This document shows, piece after piece, positions 52,503-62,000 of a stretch of DNA of 62,000 nucleotides (its first letter is position 1; each line of letters opens with the position of its first letter). The stretch lies in the NCBI GenBank assembly GCA_012295275.1, contig CM022673.1, positions 21,214,413 to 21,276,412 on the forward strand. Direction: 5' to 3'. The notes below the pieces were generated by a model that worked only from the letters and a program-made list of their open reading frames with translations, did not search any database and was not told the DNA's origin. Position numbers and translations under genes: made by a program. This DNA comes from Chrysomallon squamiferum (taxonomy: Eukaryota > Mollusca > Gastropoda > Neomphalida > Peltospiridae).

Positions 52503-53112
52503 GCATTTCACAAATATTCCACACACTCAGTATTTCACTAATATTAGACCTAGACCTAGAGCTATTAAAATCAAATTGATTGCCATGGTAACAATATCCT
52601 CAATTTTCCTACAAAGATAAAATCATGGCTTGTTGAAGATGGAATGCACTCCCACACTGAAGAAGGTCTATTTATAAACCTCTTCTGAAGTGTGTAAAGC
52701 CTGATGGTGACTCAGTTTTTCTATTTCTGTTTAGCTTATTCCTCCAGGGATGCTGGATGAAATACTCTTCATTTAACACCTCATTTGCAAATTACATATA
52801 TGTGAAAATTTGAATACTAATCTACTGATGGGTTTTGTTTTATTGATTTTACGTTTGACATGCAAGCTGCATGGATAACTGCAGGTTGATGTATAGTTCA
52901 TGTGGCTGGCACTGTTGATAATATACATCAGTTGACAGAATAACTAAGTACAAGTGTTACCTGCAGTTACAAGGTATTGGTTAGTATGCTTATTTTATGC
53001 TGTAGTTATACTCTATTTAATTAGGATAAGATTGTAAACTGAACATAAATATTGAACATAAATATTAATTGAACCAGTCAGATAATTTTTGGCATTATAG
53101 TGGAACTGCTTT

Positions 53113-53211
53113 GTGTGTGTGTGTGTGTGTGTGAAATGGTTAAATGTATGTGTGCATGAGTGTGTGAAATGGTTGAATGTATGTGTGTGCATGAGTGTGT
53201 ATGTGAGAGAG

Positions 53212-53258
<47 letters not shown>
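53113..53258. repeat. GT repeat, GTGTGAAATGGTT duplicates and (GA)n array
   Basis: GT run (53113-53133), two copies of GTGTGAAATGGTTRAATGTA (about 53130 and 53161), then GA repeats (53204-53258). ORFs across it are artefacts. Confidence 0.93.
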
Positions 53259-53261
<3 letters not shown>

Positions 53262-53855
53262 TTATTGTAATAATATTAAGGATTATTTGGACTTTATTTT
53301 GGATGTGTATAGAAAGAAATTTTTGTAACATTTACCCTGTTTACATAAGTATAAGTGCTGTACTTGTACACCAACTTGGGTAAACATTTGTTAATAATTT
53401 ATTGGTAGTTGACCTCACTGTTTTGAACATTAGCTTTCTTATCACTTGCATAAGCACAAGTAAAATATCCTAAAGATCCAGTCATAAGTGTTTGTAATGT
53501 AAGAGAACTTTAAAATTAACTGCTAATATTATTTCTAATCTTTTTTCTTCTTCTTCTTCTTTATTTCTTCATTGTAGCAGTTTTTGTTTTAAATTATCAA
53601 AACATGATTTCAAAGTGTTTTATTCTGTATATAACTCAGACAGACAGGAATTGTGAGTTAATTTTTATTTATGGTTATTTCATTGCTGATGTGGCTGTTT
53701 TACTAGTTTTTTTTAGTTTTTTATTAACAATTGTATGAGAATAAACAAATTAGATTCATGAAAATTGTAAACCAGTGGTGTTAATTATTAACCACAGCAT
53801 TTGTGTGTTCATATATTTCAAGTTTTTAAACATCCATTGTGGGTTTTTTTTTTTT

Positions 53856-53877
53856 GTGTGTGTGTGTGTGTGTGTGT
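53856..53877. repeat. (GT)n microsatellite
   Basis: Short GT run 90 bp upstream of the DNAJB6-like start codon, before the acceptor that precedes it. Confidence 0.94.
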
Positions 53878-53964
53878 TTTCTTTTATTATAATTTTTAGT
53901 TTTATTATTATTATCATTTTATTTCTGATTTTAGTTGCAGCATATAATCAGTGTTTCTGTCATC

Positions 53965-56900
53965 ATGCCAGCAACAGCAAGATGGTATTATTATGAAGTT
54001 CTTGGAGTTTCAAGGAATGCCACCACAAAAGAAATTAAAAAAGCGTAAGTGTCATTTTAAAATTTTAATTTACTATTGCCATTTATAACATTAAATTACT
54101 TTGCCTTTAGTATATGTATATATATCTTTAGAATCAGATAATGTCAATTTTTAATCTACAGATACAGAAGACTTGCTTTGAAATGGCATCCTGACAAAAA
54201 TCCAGACAAAAAGGATGAGGCTGAAAGGAAATTTAAAGAACTGGCAGAAGCTTATGAAGTATTATCAGACAGTAAGAAAACTACATTACTTTAAATATCT
54301 AAACATTACTGAGTGCTTTATTAACAATGAAAACAATACTAAAAAAAGTAAATTGTAGGCAGTTATATAAGAAAAAATACTGTGCTAAATGTTTTTACTG
54401 AATTGCACACATTTTAGATAAATGTAATTTAATAAAAAAAGATGATTTACCCTATATATGTTATATACCCTATACTGTTAAGGTTAAATATCTGCTGATT
54501 TTTTAATTTGTTTAATAAATAATTTTAATTATTAAATATTAAAAAATGTATGTAGGTTCTAATGATATTATTACTATTGTGTTTTTGGTTTTATCATTAT
54601 GTTTTTATATATTCATTTACATGTATTTGTTGATGCTCGTTTTCGATTATTAATCATTGTTTCAATCAATATTTTTAATCTTTTTTTTTTTTTTAATCTG
54701 TTATTTTAAAGATAAACTATTACTCAGTCTTTCATCTGTATAGTGATTCAGAATATCTGTCAGAACAAATGTATTAATTTATTTCTTATTATATTTGTTA
54801 GTTCATATATAATCATGTTTATTTTGTTTCAATTTTATTTTTCAGCCAAGAAACGAGATATCTATGACAGGTATGGTAAAGAGGGTTTGACAGGAGACCA
54901 TGGCTATACTACTGAAGATTTTGCTCCATTTGGTGGGGGTAGCTTCCACTTTCATTTCCGCAGTCCTGAAGATGTCTTCAGAGACTTTTTTGGAACAGAT
55001 GATCCATTTGCAAGCCTCTTTGGCAGTAAGACAGTGTTTCATTATAGTAAATAGTAAAATGAATAGATGTGTTAGCAAGACCAGCTGCCTAAAGATCCCA
55101 GCAACTATAAATATATAGATTTCAATAGTGGTTTCAGTATTAACACTCTAACAAACTTAAGAAATTCTGTTGCTTGAACTAACTGTGTGTAACAAAAGGA
55201 TCTTTTTATTGAATTTTTATGAATTGTTTGTCTAACATTTTTGTCCCACCAGTGACTTTAAACATATGAAATGAAAGAGTAATTTGACAAGTCATTAGAT
55301 TATATATATATGATTTGTCTACTAATCTGATGGTGTGGAAAGGCAATAAGTTATAATTTAAATTTCAACTGTTTTTAATGATATTCATGAATAAAATTAA
55401 TTTAGATTAGGTGGAAATATTTTAATTAGATAGTGCATACTGATGTATATTTTTCAGTAATTTAAATTTTGTATTATATTTTCATTTAAATTGAGAATGT
55501 GCACACAGTTGTTAGAAGATACTCCTATTTGCATGCCTTAATAAGCATGTTAATTTGATCTGAAACCTGCTGTTTTGTTAATTTAAAATTGTTTTAAATA
55601 TTTTCTGATTGGTACCAAAACATTTTTTAATCAGGATTATTAAGGATATTTAAGATCTGAAATTGTTCTAAATATTTTTAAAGTATTTCTGTTGTTTAAT
55701 TGGAGTTTGTTCAGATTTTTCTTCTTTTTTATTTTAAAATTCCCTAAAAATAATATTGCATGAAACAAAAGTTTTTAACACATTTTGCACAGAGTGATAC
55801 TAACAAAAGTGATGGGCTTTTATTTTGTATTTTGAAATTGTTTCAGTAGCTTTGATTTTGTAAGATTACACTGACTCAAACTAAAGGTGATGGTCACTGG
55901 CATGGTTTTACTTCCTGTGGAAGTTTAATGGCAAATGTTTGGTGTTTTAGGTAGCATGAGTACTGACTTCAATGGCTCCATGTTTGAACAGTCATTTTCT
56001 GGCTTTCCAGGCTCCTCATTCTCATCATCATTTTTTGGCGGTGGCTTCGACCCATTTGCAGGTTCTGGGTGAGTAGGATTTTTTCTTTTTTTTTTCTTTT
56101 TTAATGTACTATGGCTGTCTTCTGAAAAAATTTAAATAAATAAAGTCAAAATGATTAATTTTTATCTAATTTACAGAACATGTATTTAAAAAATAATAAT
56201 AAATTAACATGATATGTTTTAATGAACAATTTTATGAATAATCATTTATAATGCAGCTTCAAGAGTACTCATTATTTAATTTTTGCAGCTGAAATACAGA
56301 ATGGCTCTCAAGTTTAATACAGTTTGCCTTTCATCATACTCAGCATCTGTTTTCTTTATTTAACATAGTATTTCAAAAAACACATAAAGAAATGGAACAT
56401 TAAAGATATTCTGAGCATTCAGGATAAATATTTATAATACCTATTTTGGGTAACAGTTTCAGTTTAAGTGAGCTTATGTAACAGTATGAATGTATTTCTT
56501 AAAATGCAAGAAAATGCCATTGTTGTTGATGATCTGTTTTTTAAATAACACACAAAACAGCTATGGGTATATTCAAACTGTTAAAATGGATTTTAAATCA
56601 TTTTTTACATTTTCTTTCTCAGTTTTTCATCCCATTTTTCAAGTACATCATTTGGTGGTCCATCTACTGGTGGAAATTTCCGTTCTACATCAACATCAAT
56701 AAAATACATCAATGGGAAAAAAGTTGTCACCAAAAAGTAAGTGGAATTAAATAGACTTTGTAAGTATGAAAATTTGTTGTAACATAAATTGTGAATTAAA
56801 TAAAAATATTCTGCTGTCCGAAATAATTGTTTTTTAAAACGGATAATGATGAAATGTATAAGTTACTAAATTACATGATTATAAAAACAAAATCACTAAA

Positions 56901-57267
56901 TTCATTACTAGATTGTACTTATTAAAACAAAATGTTTAACAAATTTAATTCTGTGAATTAACAGTACATTAAAACTACTTACAGTATCTTTACTATCAAA
57001 ATTTTCAGAGCAAAATTATGTCATATTAATAGTAATAAAATAAATTGTTCCAAATAATTTTTAGAAAGATATTTTAGTACAGGTATGAACTTCTTTTAAG
57101 CATGAATCAATTCAGTTTAAAATGTACACTATACTTATTACAGAGTTGTTGAAAATGGTACTGAAACTGTGGTTATCGAAGAAGATGGTGTCCTCAAATC
57201 TAAATCTGTAAATGGAGTTCAGCAGATGCTGGAAAGTGGGCGATCTCACCACAGCATCAGAGCATAG
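53965..57267 (+). CDS. DNAJB6: DNAJB6-like J-domain co-chaperone (241 aa)
   Basis: Class B Hsp40 that stimulates Hsp70 ATPase activity and, in vertebrates, suppresses aggregation of amyloid-prone proteins. Six coding exons: 53965-54044, 54162-54271, 54846-55025, 55951-56068, 56623-56736, 57144-57267. The J domain spans about residues 6-74 ([19 protein letters not shown], then [14 protein letters not shown]) with HPD at 36-38. A Gly/Phe-rich region follows ([25 protein letters not shown]). Next comes a Ser/Phe/Thr-rich region ([31 protein letters not shown]) of the kind needed for client binding in DNAJB6/B2. The C-terminus reads [19 protein letters not shown] then [19 protein letters not shown]. 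Length equals the short human DNAJB6 isoform. The N-terminus has a short extension (MPATARW) before the usual YYxVLGV. No long-isoform-type nuclear signal exon was seen. The open frame running past exon 3 (55026 onwards) is intron read-through. Confidence 0.93.
54624..54773. repeat. dispersed repeat, copy 2, in intron 2 of the DNAJB6-like gene
   Basis: Direct copy of 50697-50848, ending about 70 bp before the exon 3 acceptor. An ATG-initiated ORF that begins here and runs into exon 3 is spurious upstream of the acceptor. Confidence 0.8.
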
Positions 57268-57775
57268 ACTTTGCCGTGAATCTAACAAAACATGATTATA
57301 TATTGCTGACATTTGCTAAAAGAATCAAACTCTTAATCTGGATTTGGTAAACCATTTGTTATGAAGAAAAACTATCATTCTTACTAATTGTATTCTTTTT
57401 TTGAAGTTAAAAAGAATGCTTTGATGTTTGGATTTTTTTTCAGTGGTTATTCCAAGTTACGGATATTGAAATAATCGTTTATTTCAAAGAAAATTATAAT
57501 TATTTTATTTTTAATGATATGTATGATAAAAATATTTATATTTAAAATTATTCTTTTGGGGTTTTTTTTCTTACTAAATGGGTAAAAACAAAGTGGTAGG
57601 AAGGTATAAACATAAAAGGACACTGGGAAACTGGTCCAGAAAAAAACTAATTATTGCTTGTGTTATATGTATTATGTATATAGTTCTGTATCTGTGGTGT
57701 GTTATGTATATTTATGCCTGATTGGTATTACATGTTTTTTAACAAGCTGTTATTCCATTAAGTCTTCAGTATACA

Positions 57776-57781
57776 AATAAA
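57776..57781 (+). terminator. DNAJB6: candidate polyadenylation signal of the DNAJB6-like gene
   Basis: AATAAA about 510 nt downstream of the stop codon. Others exist further on (for example near 59457), so the 3' end may vary. Confidence 0.4.
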
Positions 57782-57789
57782 GTATACCA

Positions 57790-60700
57790 CCTCAAAGAGT
57801 CAAATGCAGTTAATATATTGTAGCAAAAAGTCCACAGTATCTGGTATATCATCTGCCAAATATTAATAAATCTGTTCAGAAGATTTTTAATGTGGCAACT
57901 GAAAGTAATTTTCCAGTATTTTTGAAAAGATTATCAGCTACATAAATTTACCAGTCTTGTACATAGTTATTCCAAAATCACACCATAATGACAATTTTGT
58001 TAAAAATTATAAGATACATAAATTGGTCAGAAAAGTTTGGCAAAATTTTAGTTTTGCCATAATTTTTTTTAAAGAATGTTACAAGTCTCTTTTTCTTTTC
58101 AATTCTCCATTAATTGTAATGAGCAGCAAAAATGAATGTTTAGAATAAACAATTCAAATAGGTTTTATTTTTTATTTTATTTTTTATTTCTTGTTTTTTA
58201 AATAATTTTTTTTACTAAACTTGAAATACATGCCTTAACAACGAAAAAAATAAAAATATTGTATTGCTCATTCCTGCCAGTACAGCTGATCTTAATTTTA
58301 TTAATATAAGCAGTCTAAAACAATTAATATCATACTTTTTATTTTCTTCACTGATGCAGTAATCCTTGTCAGTGTAGTTATTTTGTTGTTTATTTCAATT
58401 CTGTTAGTCTAGTGATACATGTAGATGTGCTGTAGGGTTTTTTGTTGTTTTTTTTAATCTATCTGTCGTATCAGTATAGACAAGTATGTAGATACTTTGA
58501 GTAATTCCTGAGTTTTCATTATAATTTCCAGAATTATTCTTGGAATTTTATTTCTTTTAACTTAAGAGTAGTTTTCTATTAAGGTTAGCCAAACACTGAT
58601 AGGGAATTGGGTGACTCATTTTAATACAGGGTGATGTTTCTTTATTTTTACTTCAAACATTTGCAGTTGATTTCTCTGAACAGATCTCATTTAAATTTAT
58701 ATTGACCATAGTGCAAAGGTACAAAAAGGAAGTTACTTTCTATATCTGAAATTGTTTTCTTCAAGGCATCTGCTTCCATAGTTTTGAAAAAGCACACACT
58801 GTTTGATATAGATTAGATTGCTTAAAAGTCTTCAAGATGAAACTGTCACTATTACTTACGGATTACTATTAAACCCAAATCTGTTCCATCTAATACAATG
58901 TAAAAAAAAAAAAAATGAACAACACAATTACTTGGAAAATAAAAACTACCTTAACAATAAAACATGTTAACTAACATAAAACGATCTTTGTGTTGTTGAT
59001 TATATATTTAAAGTTTTTTGTTGTATCTGTGTTACTTTACTAATCTTCAGACTCTTAAGCAAATTGCCTCAACTGATTTTTTGGAGATTTACATCGGTTT
59101 ATCTGAACAAGATAGGCAGATATAAAATGGAACAAAATATATATATAACAGGGTTCCCTCTAAGAAATCTTAAAACTAATAAAGTTTCTATAGAAGGTAT
59201 GAAAATGCTCACTATAATTACCAGTGAAAATATTGTTTGTGCAAACCTTCAGTCGACACTAGATTACAGATTAGGCTTAGATTCCATAAGCATTTTGAAC
59301 CTTAGAGATAGCAACATCTCACATTATTAGAGTTCATTATTAAATTTGAATACAACAATTGCCATAATTATTTGTTTTAAAGTCCTTCTCAAATATGGCT
59401 GTCTGTAGTTGTAAAAGAAGTATGCTGGTGTACAAAAAAGTTAAATCTGTATCTGAATAAAATTTTCAACTAACCTTTTTTGTTCTTTTTTATAACTTTT
59501 TTTAATTTATACTCTCTCTTTCTCTCTCAAAATAGGCAATTCATTTCAGACTATCTAAAATAATTTCAGAATGGTGTGAAAATGCATATAAAAAGATTTA
59601 TATAAATTTAAATTGAGTAACAACTGATTTTCAGATATCAAACTAATAGCTGTATGACTTGTTTGTACTAATATGTTAAGTAACAATTATTTCATGTGAA
59701 TACTGGTATATACTTAATATTTATGATCAATTATCTTTGTAAATATTTGTTCTATTTAAGTATTTATTGAATTATTTTTATGTTGAAGATAAGTATTTTA
59801 TGTAGATTTGAGATTTAAAAAAATAAATATATATTTTTATTATATCTATTATTATTATTACTTAAACATTTTTACATTTTTGTTGTGTATTATGTAAAAT
59901 AGAAAATAAAAATAAGAAATGATGAAAAACATATTTTGAACTTCTGTTTAAGTAAAATTTACTCATTATATATATATATTCTTTGTTTTGGGGGGTTTAT
60001 AATTTTCTTTTTGTCTGTAAGATTCAGCTATTATAAAGCTTTTTACATCACTGCACATTTTTCTTGTTGATTGTATGGACATGTTATAATGTTCTCAGAT
60101 TTGACAATCACTGTGCCTGTATAATTATTTTAATTATATTATACTGTATAGAAACTGATTTTAAAAAGATCAACATTTGCACAGTCTTAGAAATTGCATT
60201 TTTGTCTTAACAGCAAGTAATGTGAATTTCTGTAAACAGTGAATCAGGGCCACCTATACATATGTACAATTGTTATAATAGACCATTTGAAATAAATACC
60301 TAATTAGCATGATTCATGTGAAAACATTTATATAGTATTAATGTTTCAGTAAACATCACACCTTTAGTATTGAAGGGATGATCCTAACTAATTCGCTCAT
60401 GCATTAGAAAGTTGCTCTGTACATGATACAACAATACAAACAAAACATTGGTTAGCATCCTTTTGTAAACATTTTAATGTTAAGGTAAATATCAATACAG
60501 TAAAATATATTCAAACTAGTTACATGAAATAATAAGATACTATAATAATGATAAGACCAGTGTATTCTGACGTAAGGATATAAACAAACAATTAAAAAAC
60601 AAAAAGTACTTTGGCTCTAATAAAATGGAACAATGAATAAAGAATAAATTATTTTAAAATCTGTTAAAACTGAAAATTAATATAAATTTCTTAGATGATT

Positions 60701-60860
60701 CGGAAGTTTTAGGGCAAAGACACCAATTTGTTACCTTGTTCATAATATTTTCCATTATGTATTGGTTTACAGAAGACCAAATCTTTTATGACAGTATTTC
60801 CTGTTAGAGTTGAAATTATATCAGTACATATAAGAAAATATTGAGGGTGTTCATTAAAGT
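57790..60860. other. gene-free AT-rich stretch
   Basis: No exon, RNA gene or transposon recognised. Short ORFs (for example 59064-59330) lack family resemblance. It may include an extended 3' UTR of the DNAJB6-like gene. Confidence 0.5.
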
Positions 60861-61088
60861 TGATTTTTTTAATTTTATATTATTATTATTATTATTACTA
60901 CTACTACTAGTATTAAACGGTTTACCAAAACGGTTTAAAAATAATAATGAAATAAAAAGAAAACTTTGGTGCGCCAGTCTCGAGGAGCATAATACCAAAG
61001 AAGAAGAAACATGGCGGGTTTTACAAAATGGTGTCAAACATTTTCTGTTTTGTTTGTGTGAAATAATAAATATATATTTTATATCTAG

Positions 61089-61183
61089 ATGTCATGGATA
61101 AAAACGAAACAATCACAGAACATGATTTTTCTGATGGGAAAACAGATTCCACCGGACTCGACGATACTGACTCGATAACAAGG
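61089..61183 (+). CDS. first coding exon of an unrecognised gene (partial)
   Basis: An acceptor (TATATCTAG, ending 61088) and a donor (AGG|GTAAATG, intron from 61184) bound an exon in which ATG at 61094 opens 30 codons (MDKNETITEHDFSDGKTDST, then GLDDTDSITR) in frame through the donor. The peptide is acidic, rich in D, E, T and S, like a disordered N-terminus. The rest lies beyond the window or in exons I could not find in the last 800 bp. An alternative frame from the ATG at 61089 stops at the exon edge. The upstream segment 60955-61060, including ACATGGCGGG at about 61009-61018, may be the promoter or first exon. Confidence 0.45.
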
Positions 61184-62000
61184 GTAAATGATTTATTTTA
61201 ATTCAAATTTTAAAATACTAAAAAGTAAAATTGTTTAAATTAAATAATAAATACGAAAAATTCAGTACCCATAATGAATCATCAAATGATTATGAATTTA
61301 AAAATAAGTTATCATGTTTTTATTCTATGACTTTCATAGTCATGATGTAATAATTATTTCGTTATTATAATTAAAAATATATTGAACGTATAAATAGTAT
61401 AAAAATAATAAATACGGTATATCGTATAAATACTAAAATCACAGTAACTGAATAAGTTACTTAATACTTTTCATTAAATTCACATAAACACCTAATCAGT
61501 GATCGGAGCTGTAGAAAACGGAAAACATTCATAATTAATGATTACTTATATTTTTATAATTAATAGTATTTATATTACTACAAATAATTCTGGGCAAAAA
61601 TAAAACAAAAATGGAAATGGTTCACTTCCTGGAAGTGTTTGAAAACTGGCATTCACTATTTTGGTTATCACTATTTTATTAGATAAACTCAGATTGTGTG
61701 TTTGGAAATGACATTATGATTATAGTCTTGAATGTTAAATCTAACTTTAAAATTACTCTTTAGACCATATACACAGGTTTCGATTATCCGAAACAATTTA
61801 GCTATAAGAATAATATTATTAAACAATTATACTTTTTATAGTGCTCAATTAACTATGCACAATCAAAATTCTGTAAAATTTCTTGATTCTAATTCTAAAA
61901 GTTATATTACAAGTAGTAGTACAGAATCATTATATGGGCTATTATATTACTTCAATGAATCTGACGAGGGAAATAATAAATATATTTTACAGTTAAAATG
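61184..62000. other. AT-rich DNA after the partial gene's first coding exon
   Basis: Probably intron of the partial gene. Nothing else recognised. Confidence 0.45.

Noticed and set aside
54743-55054. ATG-initiated ORF running into DNAJB6-like exon 3
   Set aside because: The upstream part is intron and repeat sequence. The acceptor at 54845 and the J-domain frame define the exon, and the tail past 55025 is intron read-through.

Overview
This is AT-rich metazoan nuclear DNA with long introns, GT-AG splice sites, one AT-AC intron, a very high density of microsatellites (long GA/TC, AAT/ATT, CA and CATA arrays) and several decayed DNA transposons. The gene complement (CLP1, a DNAJB6-type chaperone, two M6PR-like receptors) and the repeat style fit a lophotrochozoan, most likely a mollusc and probably a cephalopod. 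The species call is inference: no mitochondrial or rRNA marker is present.

Layout. 1-27 kb is gene-poor. A small secreted cysteine-rich peptide gene lies at about 570-910 on the minus strand. The rest is repeats: a broken hAT transposase (2.4-4.3 kb), a decayed hAT-like MITE (4.7-5.5 kb), a 121-bp unit present twice (6.6 and 8.1 kb), a 33-bp tandem array (6.9-7.3 kb), a Tc1-like transposase relic (18.9-19.2 kb), an unclassified element of about 2.85 kb with terminal inverted repeats of over 600 bp (20.8-23.6 kb), and an internally deleted Tigger/pogo element flanked by TA (26.05-26.65 kb).

27-38.4 kb carries two head-to-tail paralogous seven-exon genes for type I membrane proteins of the mannose-6-phosphate-receptor-homology (MRH; CD-MPR/ATG27-like) family. 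They have the same intron phases and identical lengths for exons 2, 4 and 6. Both keep the four residues expected for a mannose-type binding site, but their cytoplasmic tails differ. The first has a CLEAR-like E-box just upstream of its start.

39.7-46.7 kb on the minus strand is a complete 13-exon CLP1 gene (polyribonucleotide 5'-hydroxyl kinase, 426 aa). Its third intron is a U12-type AT-AC intron. 54-57.3 kb on the plus strand is a complete six-coding-exon DNAJB6-like J-domain chaperone (241 aa), probably with a distant non-coding first exon near 47.4 kb next to a three-unit heat-shock element. CLP1 and the DNAJB6-like gene therefore appear to be divergently arranged. At 61.1 kb one coding exon of an unrecognised gene opens and runs out of the window.

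Functionally the genes are unrelated housekeeping and secretory-pathway genes (lysosomal sorting, tRNA/mRNA 3'-end processing, protein quality control). Nothing suggests a co-regulated cluster beyond the tandem receptor duplication.
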